Under the pieces are notes generated by a model. It was not told where the DNA came from, ran no database searches, and was given only the letters and a program-made list of their open reading frames with translations. Below are positions 12,301-44,100 of a stretch of 64,000 bases of DNA, piece by piece. Positions within the stretch are counted from its first letter, which is position 1. Every line of letters starts with the position of its first letter. The position numbers were made by a program, and so were the translations under genes. The DNA is from Cristatella mucedo. Lineage: Eukaryota > Bryozoa > Phylactolaemata > Cristatellidae. The stretch is from NCBI GenBank assembly GCA_009760855.2, contig WPIO01000006.1, forward strand, positions 7,865,001-7,929,000, given 5' to 3'.

Positions 12301-15300
12301 ATCGTCATCAACAGGACTTTGGCACTCACCGGCAACTGGAAAGGTCCGTGCCTTTAATGCTCAGCAATGCTCATCTCACGTGAGCACGGCAGCCGCAGTG
12401 CATTTTTCTCAGGCTCCACTTGGCTGAAGTGTTGCTGAAGTGCCGAGTCGCACTTTCAGTGATGCACAGTGTTGCCAGCAGCAGAAGCCGTTGCTGCTAC
12501 TGCTCACGGGCTCCCGTCGCACTCGGCTTGCTCTAATTATCTTCCCTTCTAGGATTCAGTGCTGGACACTCCCTTGCTCCTGAGACGGAGGCGCTCTTTT
12601 TCGTTGGACGGCAGTCAGTCTTTGGTTAGGTGTTTTTTACTGCTTTCTCTTTTTAAGGAGTTTACGACGAAGTTCGGCAGATGCGCGAGGCCTGCGGCGA
12701 TGCGCACATGAAGGCCATCCTGGCCACGGGCGAGCTGGGGAGCCTTACCAACGTCTACAAGGCCAGCGTGGTGTGCATGATGGCAGGTGAGCTGGCCATA
12801 ATCACCTGTGTGAGAGTGATTAGCAAATGCTGCCCTCCTCGCTTGCCAGCGGCCAGGGGCATGGGGCAGTGCTTCGGGGCCTAGTGATTGGAAGGCATGG
12901 GGCCGCTTTTTGGTGCTTGGTTTGCTCCAGTGCACTTTTTGTTGGAATGGCCCCAATCGCTTGCATCGAGGTTGCACATGCTGGCCACGCTATGCAGCCG
13001 ATCAACGCAGGACCACGACGTTTGGTTGTGCTCTCATCTCTCGTGCATCCTCGAAGCCGTCTCAGGGTCTTAGCCCAGTGATAAGGAGCTTGCACTAAAC
13101 GATCGAGGTCATTGGTTCGAATCGTGCAGCAGGCAATTATTCATTGCCCCCCTCCCCGCAGTTAGGTTGAGATTCGAAGCTCTGCGGGCCCCCTCCCCTA
13201 TCCAATTGTGAGAGAGAGAGAGAGAGAGTTGACAGAGATAGGTTAAGAAATTATGTGATGATGAACTATGCCAGCATGAGTGTGAGCCGATGAAGGCATT
13301 TAAAATACTTTTAGTTTACGTTTCACTCGATTTGTTTTGGCATCAGATCTGAATGTACTCTAATCAAGAAGTATGAGATTCTCTGTTAGGGATCCAAAAG
13401 TTAATACTCTCGGGATAAACAATGCAGCAGTTAGTTGAGATGCTTTCGTGCGAGCAGGGAGCAAGCCGTAATGAAAGGGAGTGCAATATTCACTAGGGCA
13501 ATGGCCGATTTCTTTCACTTATGAAACGACTTCAGGTACATGATGCTTTCAGCAGGATGACTGCCGACAATCAGCTGGCCATCTCGATGGAGGCCGTTTC
13601 GGTGGAGGCCAGGTTGAGACAAGTGGCCACTAATGCAGCAGCCACTCCGGTGTAAGGAAGCTATCAGGTTCGATAATAAAGTGATCCTTTATAGGTGTAC
13701 CCGAAGTATCATCATGGAATGTCAGTTGCATAAATCTGCTGCAGTTGTCTAGTCTTAACGTCAGCAATCTGATGCTGCTGTTGAAGTATAATTGATAAAA
13801 TGATGACAATGCCCGGTCGCATTCCCGGAATCTTTGTTTTGTCAGTGCATAGAATTGATGCAGGATCGCTGTAAGTGTCTACTCAGATCAACTGCTTGAA
13901 GAGGGTGGAGGCAGCTGGATAACTGCTTCCGTTTCCCAGTTGCATTAGTGTGCATTCTTTGCCCTCGGGATTGCCGTCCTTGTTGGTTTTCAAGCTATTT
14001 CACCCGTGTGTTTGAACCGGAATCCAAACTCGGTGAATTTTGCTGCCATTCAGCTTCTGTTACTCAACCCTCTGCGACCATATTGGCCTCCGGGTCTTCG
14101 CCCAGGTGGCAAGGTGGTCGCCTTTCAGGACCCTGGTCGTGGGTTGGAGTCCTTCAGTGGGCGATCCTTTATTGTCCACTACAAGCAGTGGTGATAGCCG
14201 TTAAGTTTCCTCTGCTGCTATATAAACTAGGCTGTTGTTAATCAACCGACCTTATTTGTATCTTGAAAGATCCTCAACGTAGAAGCTGCTCCTGACAACA
14301 AGCACGTGCAATCGTTTGTTATGCATGTGCTTAACTTAAGCTGATGCATTCATTGGCCTTGTTTCAAACCTTGGTGAACGGTATCAATATTTCTTAAATT
14401 AGCGAGATAGGGGATTGGTGGGGAGAAGGTACTTCTGATCGTGCATGCAACAGATCATGCCACATTAATACTACCGACTGCTTAGTGTGTACTACTTACA
14501 GATGACACTACACTCACAGCAAGAAGTATCGCATCGGCAATACCGCCTACTCTCTGCTTTCCAGTTCATGCTGTCTTGTATTATTGATTATAGTTTCGTT
14601 GACACATTGCCCGGGCGGCCAGTGCCTCATTGCGTTCAATGTGTTTGCAGGCAGTGACTTTATCAAGACCTCTACAGGCAAAGAGGCCGTTAATGCCACA
14701 CTGCCAGTTGGCCTTGTAATGGTGCGTGCCATTAGGGAATACTACCAAAGAACCGGCTACAAGGTACAAGCCTAAAACTCTGCTGTTGTTTGTCTCTGCC
14801 ATTTAAGCTATTTATATTATACTCGATGGGCAGCTGCCTGCTAGGGTCGAGCTGTCTCTTGCGGGCTCCCTGCTCGGAGCCTTTTAACTAGGGCTAGACA
14901 TGCCGTGGTGCGAGGCTGCTGCTTGAAGAATGGGACAGTTTGTGCAATTTTTTTCTCAGCATCTTCAGTCAATGTTTCATTTCCTAAATTCATTCCAGAC
15001 TTCTCGTACGTGTTTTATGCACACCCGTATGTGTGCGTGTGTGCTCACACACACACCTACCTCTCTTTAGTTTTGTATTATGTGATTTTTAAGCCATGTG
15101 CTTTTTAGTGTGTCCGCATCCCCCTGATGGGGGGATCAACGACCCTCTCGGACCTGACAGCTTGTGATAATAACAACGCCTGTTCTCCCCCATGTTGTTG
15201 CATTGTTTTATCAAGTGGCAGTGATAGTGGCCACGAATTTGCTTGCAGGAGCATTGGTGGTTGTTCGTAGCAATGCAGAACAGCATACGATACTTAATAG

Positions 15301-16579
15301 CTGGCTTTAAAGAGCTGACAAGTCAAAGCCCACAAACTATGTTTGGCAACCCATGTGAAGTGACTAGAAATAGAGTGGTTTCTCCTAAGTGCTGTGAAAA
15401 TGCTTTATTATTGTTGTTATATGTGACATAAACCAAGGGTTGGCGAACGTCTCTGGGTTTGACCTCAACGTTTTCCCCCAAATCTATTCTTTTTGAAGTA
15501 CACGATTCCCTCCCCGACTTTAAAAGCTTTCAGAAACGGCATCTTTGATCCGATTATGCTGCTTAAATATGAATCAGAGATTATTTAAGGAAGGGGGAAT
15601 GCATTGTTGCTATCTTAAAATTGAATGGGTGATTAGACATTTAATAACAGAGTTGAGTTAACAGAGTAACAGATTTGACAATGCTGTATTCGTTTTTTTT
15701 AGATTCAATTACCTCCCAAGTTTTTTTTTTGTTAACCCCAAATTTTGGTGTGTTATTTATGTTCCCCGATGCAACTGATACAAGAAGAGCACTCAAATCT
15801 GCTGATATCTTATTGGCTGCTTCTTCACCGAACAAAATTAAGAGGCAGCTTTCACCTTTGATATTCCCTACCAATATGATAGATTTAGATCCGTGATCTG
15901 AGTCTAAGGCCAGCTTAATTTGACCTTAGTTTGCTGTAAATTTGCTTGGGCAGTTTATGAAAATTGTATGTACATTTGCTTCGGCAGTTCCATAGTTTGC
16001 TTTCATGTGCATTTGAAAAGGCCGAAACTGTTGGCTCGCTCAATAAAAAGCAATGTGCCTTAGTGCTTGCAAAGTGCTAAGACGATTAGATATTCGGCTC
16101 TGCACACAAGTGCCAGTTCATTCGTTCATCCTTGTATCTTTGCTCGCTTCGCATGGTCAGTCGTATTTATGCTTAAGCAATTGCAATGCGAAGCCTGTTT
16201 TGGGGCCCGATGTTTTTTGCAAGCAACTTCTGGTTGCTGGCAAATCGCGAAGAGTGCTGCCAGTTTTTTTGAGGAGTTTTGCTGATCGCGATCGTTCGAG
16301 AAGGCTGCGATAATTTCCTGAAAATGTCGAGAGCATTGTGACCGAGCTGCTGCTTCTGCTGCCACCGTCCAGGTGGGCTTCAAGCCAGCCGGTGGCATCC
16401 GATCGGCCAAAGACGCGTGCACGTGGCTGTCACTGATGAAGGAGGAGCTGGGCGACGAGTGGACCAAGCCGCAGCTCTTCCGCCTGGGCGCCAGCGCTCT
16501 ACTGGTGGACATCGAACGGCAGCTCTACCACTACGTCTACGGCCGCTACGCAGCGACCAACGACTTCCCCATGGCCTAG
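9353..16579 (+). CDS. DERA: Deoxyribose-phosphate aldolase, exons 2-8 (exon 1 not found)
   Basis: DERA splits 2-deoxyribose-5-phosphate into glyceraldehyde-3-phosphate and acetaldehyde in cytosolic deoxynucleoside catabolism. Coding exons read here: 9353-9450, 11554-11701, 11957-12055, 12209-12343, 12658-12786, 14651-14763 and 16373-16579 (stop TAG). All have AG acceptors and GT donors, and the phases join without a break to about 308 codons; human DERA is 318 residues. Visible motifs are ARAATFGTRRTVKKQWQ, CIDLTTLSGDDT, AVCVYPSRV, GFPAGQT, EIDIVINR (Asp codon 12298-12300), ILATGELG, DFIKTSTGKEAVNAT (Schiff-base Lys codon 14665-14667) and GFKPAGGIRSAKD (second catalytic Lys codon 16382-16384). 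Catalytic roles are taken from the DeoC family. The acceptor at 12658 was preferred to 12661 because it keeps family length. The first retained codon is split (GA T), so exon 1 must end in phase 1 and encode only about 5-12 residues. The introns hold SINE-B fragments and a polypurine tract. The gene looks functional. Confidence 0.95.
9451..10935. other. DERA intron, unexplained
   Basis: Includes a G run (about 9580-9594) and a stretch near 9720-9960 with a reverse-strand AATAAA (TTTATT at 9768). I see no second LTR or coding sequence to call an element. Confidence 0.35.
10936..11190 (+). repeat. GGAT repeat and 250-bp polypurine tract
   Basis: GGAT/GGAC units pass into a stretch that is almost only A and G (GGGAAGTGGGGAAGGG, GGGAGGGAGGGATGG). 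It lies in a DERA intron and could form triplex or G-quadruplex DNA. Confidence 0.75.
13072..13150 (+). mobile_element. SINE-B 5' fragment in DERA intron
   Basis: TTAGCCCAGTGATAAGGAG and ATTGGTTCGAATCG form the head. The first hairpin is GGCAAT/ATTGCC (13132-13148), a paired change from GGCGAT/ATCGCC. The rest of the body is missing. Confidence 0.6.
14098..14250 (+). mobile_element. SINE-B copy in DERA intron
   Basis: CCCAGGTGGCAAGGTGGTCG head, GTGGGTTGGAGTCC box B, and first hairpin GGCGAT/ATTGTC (14160-14176), which keeps all six pairs by G-U wobbles. It ends AACTAGGCTGTTGTTAATC. Confidence 0.7.
14764..16372. other. Last DERA intron
   Basis: AT-rich, no recognised repeat. Frames open on both strands at 15641-15896 are too short to support. 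Confidence 0.4.
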
Positions 16580-17565
16580 CTCGACGGACGACCCGCCAGC
16601 CCGCCCGCGAACGCCGTACTTCGCCGCCATTTCTGTGGCCGTCTCGAGATCCCCCGTGCTCGGCTTCCAAGCTCGCGACGTCGCGTTCGCGTCACTTACT
16701 CGCGGGCCTTTCCTTGCCTCCAAATTTTTTAATGCTAGTTGTACTTCCTAAGCAGGGTGGTTTTGCTCCCTACATCAAATGTATGCCGCCATCGACAATC
16801 GGCTGACGAAGACTCGACGGTAGCATTTCGCCAGGCAAGCGAGGTCGCTCCCTGCTGCTGCTGCTGCTGCTGCTGCTGCGGTCGGCGACCTCGCATGACT
16901 GGCTGCTCCGACCGAGGGCAGCGTGTCTGAGGAAGAAAGCGCCCCCTACCGTAGTCAGCCGCATCCGCTTGTGCATTCCAGCACCCGGGTTTTGCCGCTA
17001 ATAATAAATTGGAAATATCCGGTGCCTGGAACTCTTGTGCATCTTTTTAAAGTACTTGCGACGATGAAATCGTGAAGAAATTTGCGAAAAAAGCGTCGGG
17101 TGCTGCTACCCGCAGCTCGGCAGCCGCTCGGTAGCCTTCAATCTGCTTAGCGTGGGCTAACGCATAATGCGAACCGTATATTTTGAGCTCACTTTGCAAA
17201 AAAAATAATAGCCAAAGCGCGTCAGCGATGAACATTTGTGACCATCGGCTTCATGTGTCGGCGCGAGAGAAAGCCGCGAGCACTACATGCTGCCGTGGCC
17301 ATTTCCGACCGGGCTCAACCCCAACTGGTCGTCTCCGGGCGACCACGATGGGCGATGGCCGTTTGAGCTTTTTGCCTTTATCGAGGCGACGCTACTACGC
17401 CCGGGGCCGCGGCTCGGCGACGCTCGAGTGGCGGCCCCGATCGGCGGCAGAATCTCTCGAAGCGTCCGCGACAGCGAGCGCTCGTCGGAAGAAGGCCGGC
17501 GAACGCTTCGCGCCTTGCCAAGCGCCACTCGGCTCCTGCTGCTGTTGCTACGGTCAGGTCGATCG
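16580..17565. other. DERA 3' UTR and convergent intergenic interval
   Basis: This stretch separates the DERA stop from the CCDC81 stop on the opposite strand. It holds the probable DERA 3' UTR, a short CTG repeat (about 16855-16880), the DERA poly(A) signal and, from about 17240, CpG-rich sequence that may be CCDC81 3' UTR. I saw no clear AATAAA for CCDC81 on the minus strand. GATAAA near 17380 is a weak candidate. Confidence 0.4.
17003..17008 (+). terminator. Poly(A) signal of DERA
   Basis: A canonical AATAAA lies about 425 bp after the DERA stop codon, within TAATAATAAATTGG. It is the first clear signal downstream and sits before the converging 3' end of CCDC81. Confidence 0.55.
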
Positions 17566-37320
<19,755 letters not shown>

Positions 37321-37500
37321 TCTATCGGCCTATCTTAGAGCGTCTCTCGTCAATATTCTAGCACGGCATGATGAACGAGTCCCGCCTTGCGGCAGGCGGG
37401 CTAGCAGGGTACGGCGATCCGAGGGCGGGCGCCTCCGTCCTCGAGTTGCTAAGACAGCGGTTGCGATACATGACGTCACTGTCATGGCGGCCACTCGGCG
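37321..37500 (-). promoter_or_regulatory. Probable CCDC81 promoter
   Basis: This CpG-rich stretch lies just upstream of the CCDC81 ATG. It has a perfect palindromic CRE (TGACGTCA, 37471-37478), a YY1-like ATGGCGGC (37484-37491) and GTTGCTAAGAC (37445-37455), which resembles one half of an RFX X-box. RFX sites are common at cilium genes, but here the second half-site is poor. The motif assignments are inference. Confidence 0.45.
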
Positions 37501-38063
37501 CAATCGAATCGAGTGTCTTTTCAGCATAGCACCGCCAGCTTGTTCGAATCGTCAGCTTGTCAAACGGTCAAGTGCAGTAAAATTTCTGAGAATGCGAGGT
37601 TTTTCAGGTCACGATGCGTACCAGCTACTCGCACGGCTACGCAAAAAAGCGGAGCACGCACGCGCTGCTCAGTCCAGGCGAGCTGTCGCGTCGTCTCTTG
37701 GGAGCGGCAGGAAATGTCCGCTTGTTTTAGCGGACAAGCGGAGCAAGCTGCGAGAATCCAGAATTATACGCGGAGAATTTTCTCAAATAGCTCGAAATAC
37801 TTCAGCGTGGCGCGATTCGCACCGCGACAATAGACCTACGCGACTAGCGCGCGGCGTCGTCTTAACGTGCGCGCCAGTCTGCCTGTCCAGCTCGCTCAGG
37901 TGCAGACGTGCTGACGCGTCGTTAAGGTTCATGCTTTCCAAGAAAACTTGCGGTTACCAGAAATAAATGGAAATGCACACATATATTCGGCGTGTGCTGT
38001 CACAGCCGACGGTGCAGCATTCGTTTGAGACGAGGCCGGAACATACCCTCGGCGGCAATGAAC

Positions 38064-38195
38064 GTAAATATAAATAATGTGTGCAGCGCCCTAAGAGAAC
38101 TTAGTCTCTATCCGGTTGCTTTAAATGTGCCGCAACGCTCGAGCTAATGACCTTGGCTGTTAAAACCGAGCGTCTTACCTCAATGCTAAACGGAG
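38064..38195 (-). mobile_element. SINE-A copy
   Basis: The minus strand has TTTAGCATTGAGGTAAGACG, GCTCGAGCGTTGC and the tail AGAGACTAAGTTCTCTTAGG. Confidence 0.6.
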
Positions 38196-38884
38196 CGGCA
38201 ATATTCAGTAGTCAGCCCCCCTCACCTTGGCCGGAATTCATTGCCATGGCATCTCGCACCGAGGGCCTCATATCGCTCCGCACTGTGGAGGCGCATACTG
38301 TTACGCAACGTAGCCGCACGTATTGACCACTCCTCGGATGAGCCCTTGTGTGTGCCATGGAATCGCTGTAAAGTAGTACTCCGGCTGCGCTAGCGCATAC
38401 GCAAATCGCTTAAATAGAGCCAGCGGAGCCGACCGACTTAACATCCCGAGAAAAATGTTGAACAGCTCGCCTTCTGCGGCTCTCGTCCTAAGTCCACTTC
38501 ACTTAGGTTTCGCAGATCGGTCTTCCAGTTCAGCCCAACATTTAGCAACAATTTGTTTTAGTCACGTTTGAACCTGGCTTCACTTTCACAGTGGTCACAT
38601 CGCCTCACTAATTTCTACAGCTTTCCAATGCTTGCCTTTCGTATTCGCGGCCGAATTTCAACGTAGGACACGGTATCTATGCAAGCATGTTCTGTTGGTA
38701 CATTCATGGTGCTACGTGAGCAGACTTGCTAACGTCAAACGCACGGCTGGTAACGCGTACTCAAGCAACGGGCACACGCATTAGTAGTATTTGATGACGC
38801 GGCGTATCTTTGATTTCTCTATTCAGCTTGATTTGTAGCTTCTGAGAACTGAACGCACGAGCCGCGCGAGACTAGCGGCAACGA

Positions 38885-39372
38885 TGTCTACTCTCCTGCT
38901 GCCGGCTGTGGCAAATCCTTTCTAGCCATCCTTTGCTGCTACTTCCATACTAAATAAATAAATAAAAATAAATAGATAAAATAAATAAATAAATACTAGC
39001 TGATTTAGCAGCCTCTTTTTTGTATAGCGATAGAAGAGCCTTTACGGCTATCACCACCGCTTGCAGTGGCGATAAAGGATCGCCCACCACAGGATTCGAA
39101 CCCACGACCTCGGGGCCAAGGCCGTGAAAAGCAACTGCCTTACCTAGCGAGCCATTACGATGCTACTCATTATCTCAACTGCTCTTCAGACTCCGCTATG
39201 TTTCCCACTCTCTCTCTCTCTCTCTTTTGTGTGAGATAAAGTCTGTTTGGCTACCTCATGTACAGAAAACAGGTCAAGCTTCGAGTGCGCTATGGAAAAC
39301 TCTCCTACGTAACACCCACTTGCTCTTTGCGGCTCTGTGGAGTTACAGACGGAGGTGTATTACATTAAACTA
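38885..39372 (+). mobile_element. LINE-B 3' fragment split by SINE-B
   Basis: Sequence up to ACTTCCATACTA (38952) and from ATGCTACTCATTATCTC (39160) is continuous in the other LINE-B copies. The gap is a minus-strand SINE-B. The 3' UTR continues to GGAGTTACAGACGGAGGTG and a TTACATT end. Confidence 0.75.
38951..39159 (-). mobile_element. SINE-B copy inside LINE-B
   Basis: Full body on the minus strand: head TAATGGCTCGCTAGGTAAGG, hairpins intact, TTTA-rich tail. Flanks ATACTA and ATGCTA look like a 6-bp target duplication with one change. Confidence 0.8.
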
Positions 39373-40322
39373 ATATAAATCTGTAGTCAGTTAGACAGAA
39401 CGCGACGCCAGACGAGCGATTTTCTGGAATTGATGCTTCGAAATTGCACAACGGAGTTGCTGGAGATAGCAAAAATGCGGTGCGATTGGGCTGGTTGCTA
39501 CGAGAGAATGCGGGTGCATGGAATCGGCCAACAGCCCGACGGCTCTGACAGCTTACGCCGGTCGCCTAGCTGCAGACTACTAGACTAGCGCTAGGCGAGC
39601 TATGCCATTGGACGCAACAGATCAAAGACCAACGTATCCTAGCTGAGAGTCTCCGTAGACATTGTCTACTGGGAGCAGTCACGCGATCGCGGCGCGAGCA
39701 GCAACCACCCTGCGCGATGCGCCTGCCCTCTGCCGGCCAGGGCTACTACCGAACATGAACCTCGCGCTCGCCCACGTACGGTCCGCGCGGCGCTAATCCA
39801 ACGAAGGCCATTTGAGAGGACCCGCTTTAAAGCCTAGAGCACCAAGGCGACACGTAGTAAATAAGCCGCGGCTCCAATGGTCATGCGCCGATACTCCTAC
39901 GGTCAGCGCGACTGGGTAAACGCTGAAACGGAAAATGCCACCGTCGTGCTGCCGCGCCTCGGTTGCCCTGCAGCCCTTGAATAGAAAGTGCGACCGCGCG
40001 CAGGCGGATGCGGCGGCGGAAGTCGCGCTACGAGCGGCCGATGGCGACTAAAGCCCGCTCGGCGGCGGCGGGACGCAGCGCCTCCGCGGCGGCCAGTCTT
40101 ACGCAGCGACGCAGCTCGTGACTCGCAGACGCTCCCCGGTTGTGGCAACCGCTGGCTACCCATCTAATTGCTCGCCCACGTGCGAGGTCAGCCCCGTGCA
40201 AGTCCGCCACGCCCGAACCCGCGTCTATCATGCCGACGCAATCACTCGCCGATTGCGACCGTGCGTGGGTGCTCTCAGCCTGCCGCCAGGCGCGCGTGCG
40301 CTAAAGCAAGCCGCAGCATGGC
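39373..40322. other. CpG-rich intergenic sequence between LCA5 and CCDC81
   Basis: No gene recognised. Frames here lack domains and reflect GC richness. Confidence 0.4.
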
Positions 40323-40677
40323 ACTATGTTCGTATGCTCCCAAAGCCTGGAACTCCCTCCCGACTTGCGTCAGAACATCCCCTGACTTGACCTCGTTTAA
40401 AAAGAACTTAAAACACACCTATTTAGGAAAGCATTTAGTGGGTCCTTGTGATTCGTCCTTCGCGTGCTTATGCGTGCTGACACTGTGCATGCTGCTACTA
40501 ACCACATTTGCATGCTGACCCTGTGCAAGTCACCCCTAACCATATTATTCATCTTAATCAAGCATATTACTCGCCATTCAATCCCGCTTCCCTTTGCAGC
40601 AAACGTGAAGCGCCTAGAAAGAGATTGAGTTCTCTGAGGGCGCTCTATCAGGTGCATTATTATTATTATTATTATTA
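40323..40677 (+). mobile_element. LINE-A 3' fragment
   Basis: It begins at [20 protein letters not shown] and runs through the 3' UTR to an ATT repeat. It sits between the LCA5 stop and the CCDC81 start. Confidence 0.85.
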
Positions 40678-41127
40678 CATCCAGAGGCGAGCGGCGGTAG
40701 GGAGGGTCAATGCGTGCGGTGCCGTATTTATCACGTCGCTCATTCCGTCAGGCGTGATACCTTTTTCCGGACTGCTCAGCGCGGGCGGCTGGCGTCGCAG
40801 CCGGCGAGCGCGCACGCCGCAGGCAGCTAGCGCCCGCTGCGAACGCGCTCAAAGGAGCGCGTCTCGCGTCAGGCCGCGTCCTCAGTCAGCAGCAGGCAGC
40901 ACCAGCGCGGCAGGCGGCACCGTGTGGGGGGGGGGCTGCGCGTTGCAGCTCACGAACGGTCGCAGCGCCCGCGGGCGGCAGCGAACGGCCAGTCGGAGCT
41001 CGAGCAATTGACAGCTCGCCGCTAGCGGCCGTTCGCACCGCAGCTCTCGATGCGATCGGCCACTTCGGGCGATCCCGAATAGAAAAGGAGAGCATTCACC
41101 GCGTATTTTTTTTCGGCAGAAAAGTAT

Positions 41128-44100
41128 TCACAGCAGTACTTCCTCGATGTCGTCGTCGTCGCGAGGCTGGTCGAGGAAGGCTCTCGTAGTAGCCGCCGCC
41201 GCAGGCCTACCGCGCAGGCTGCCGGAGTCAGCCGCGGCCCTCAGCGGCAGCAGCGAGCCGCTTCGCGCGGCCGCCGGCGCCCCCGAAAGTTCGTCGTCGA
41301 GGTCGCGCGTCGCCGCCGCCGGCTGCCGTCCGACCCTAGCCGGTGCCTGCCGCCGTCCGGCGGCGTCGGCGAATAGGTCGTCGTCGTCGTCGCCGACTTG
41401 GCGGCCGGCAGTCGCCTTGGCTTTTTTACTGTCGTCACCGAACAGTTCGCTGATCAAATTCGACTTTTTAGGGGGCGCCGCCGAGGGCTCGTCGCGGGTC
41501 AGAATCGACGGCTGGTAGGCGCCCGCTCGGTCGGATGCAGCGGCGGCGGCGGCCTCGCTCGACGACGGGTCAATGCGAAGCAGCTTGAGCAGCTTGTCGC
41601 GTCGCTCCGACGCCGGCTTCAGCACGGCGGGGGTCGCCGCCGTCGTCGCAGCGGCAGCGGACGCCGCCGAGCCGGCGGCCGGCTGCTGCACGCCGGCGGG
41701 CGGCGGAGGGCGCAGCAGCGCGGCGTCGGAGTGCGCCGCCGCATCGAGGCCGCGGTTCCGGTCGATCTCCTTCATCTTCTGCAGCAGCAGCTCCTTCTTG
41801 CTGCGCTCCTCGGCGGCCGCCGCGCCGCTCGGCGCCGCCGCCGGCGACTGACCCTTTAGCCGCTCGTCGACGCGCGGAGGTCCGAGGAGCGCAGGTCCAC
41901 CTGCAGGCTCCGGCTCCTTGGCGATCAAACAGCGAATCCGATTTAGCATCGAACCGCCGGCGGCCGCGGGCGTTTCGCCGCCCGCCGATGAGGGGCGAAG
42001 CGCGCGCCATTAGCGAAAAGGCGGCAGAGGAACGAAAAGGCAGCGGGCGGCTCCGTCGTTGTACCGCGTTTGCCAACGAGTTTGAGTTGCGCGAACAGCA
42101 GTGCGCATGCGTAGCGAGTCTTTCCGGCGGCGGCGCTAATGCTCAGGCTTAGTAAGAGCTCTTGCCTCCGCGAAAAGACATTCGACTACACGAAAGACGC
42201 ACAATCTCGCGAGGTGGCCCAGCGTGCGCTGGCTGCTCGCGTTCTCTTCATGTCGCCGAGCGAAAGAAAACTATAAGCGCTAGTTATTTATTTTTGAATT
42301 TGGCAGGATGGAGAGGCCGACGAACGCCTCGCTCCCGGCGGCGTCGCTCATTCGCCCAAGCCCCGCGAGATGGCCGTCGCATCCGCTTAGCAGTGAGTTG
42401 CTCGCAAACGTAAAAAGTCGAAAGCCGTGAGTCGGCCAGTGCGCTCCGCTACTAAGCGAAGGCAGCTCAAATCAAGCCCGCGCTTTAGCTAAGCGTGGGG
42501 CCGCGACTCAGCATTCGATAAGTGTACCCCTCGGCAGCAGCCGACGGTGCCCAACGGTAGCTGGTTGGGTTGCGCCCCGTGCGGCTGCTGTTGGAGGCTA
42601 AGAGGCTTTCGCAGTGCACGTGCCTGCGCCGGAGGCTCAAACCTGTACGTGCTTGCTGCTTCTCGCATCGCATGCTCCAACCTGGGGGCCAATCCAATAG
42701 AAAAAAAGGTTAGCTGATTCAACAGCCTCATTTTTACAGCGGCAGCAGAAGAGCCTTAACGGCTATCACCACCGCTTACACTGTGCACACAGTAATCGCC
42801 ACTGCAGGACTCGAACCCACGATCTGGGTCGTGAAGAGCGAGCTTCTTAAGCTAGGGCTAAGACCAATGTAATACAATGCAATGAATGCAATGTAATGTC
42901 TCTCCGTCTGTAACTCCACAAAGTCACAAAGACTGTGTGGGTGTTACGTAGGACTGTTCTGTATAGCGCACTCATAGCCTAAGCGGCTTTCGGTATGCAT
43001 TCGGTAGCCAACAGACTCCATCTCACGAAACAAGGAGAAAGTGGGAAGCAGAGCAGAATCAGGAGAGCAGTTGAGGTAGTGAGTAGGACCAAGGGATTCG
43101 TATCGCGGTTCAGGAGGCAACGTGGGGAAATGATGCCGACTACAGTGCTCTTCAAAATATTACCAAAACAAGCTACCGAGAAGTTGTCAATTTTATAGGC
43201 CTATAGGTATGTGATAAAGCTAGTCCATTCTCTAGTGACTTGCAGTCTGGAACATTGCAGCTCAAGTAAGTCATTTTTCTTAAATTTTGACGATGATCAA
43301 ACTGAGCTTCTTACAGAGAGCGCTAAGCAAATTGCTGGAATCGCTTAATTCCCTTTGGCAATCGAAATTGAGCAGTGGCGAGCCGCTTGCCGACTGCTCC
43401 CTGTCGAGTCGCCCTAACTGACGAACGCTGGCATTGTCAACTAGAGTGCAAAACACGGCACACAAATATTCGTCACATTCGGTCTCCATCTTCAACAAAA
43501 AGAACTAAATGCCACAACTGCTAGTTACGTCTTTTACCAGCTCCTTGGTTGGACTCAATGTAATTCAGACCTAGTAGAATGTTCTCAAATGGCCAAAACC
43601 GGACTGGGCTGTAAATCTAAGACATTAACTACGTATAGGGATATATGATGCATCGTTCTAGGCATCTGTATATCTTACACGACTAGGCTAACAGCACAAT
43701 CCTCGATCATGATGCTATTACTGGTAGCCGTAGCGAGACTCTTTTCCCTATTAACAATTCAAATTCTTAAAGGATTCTTGTCCGTTTTTGTAAGCTTAGA
43801 TCGTTAGACGCCTTTGGGAGAGAGATAGTTCCAAGTTGCTTCGACATGCTGCGTGATCAATCATTTGGGCCCTTTGCTCACATATTTATGACACTCACTG
43901 CCTCCAAATTTTTGAGCTAATTTGTCTCCAGGAACCTTTAAATCGGGCTACTTCGTCCGTGGGAATCTCCATGTCTTGCCTAAAACATAATTCACTGGTA
44001 TCGCCTTCAAAGCAAGCAGCATCGGCTGTGTTCGAGTTGCTGCATTACATTTTCAAACTACTTTTCGTTGATGTAATCGAAATGCACAATGCCTCTTAAT

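Noticed and set aside
15641-15896. Short frames open on both strands in the last DERA intron
   Set aside because: Under 80 codons, AT-rich, no recognised motif, and inside a well-supported intron.
16380-16806. Frames overlapping the last DERA exon in other phases
   Set aside because: Shadows of the DERA exon, whose own frame is clearly homologous.
41241-42076. Arg- and Ala-rich frames opposite and beside the last LCA5 exon
   Set aside because: Shadow frames of GCC-rich coding sequence; the LCA5 frame carries conserved family motifs.
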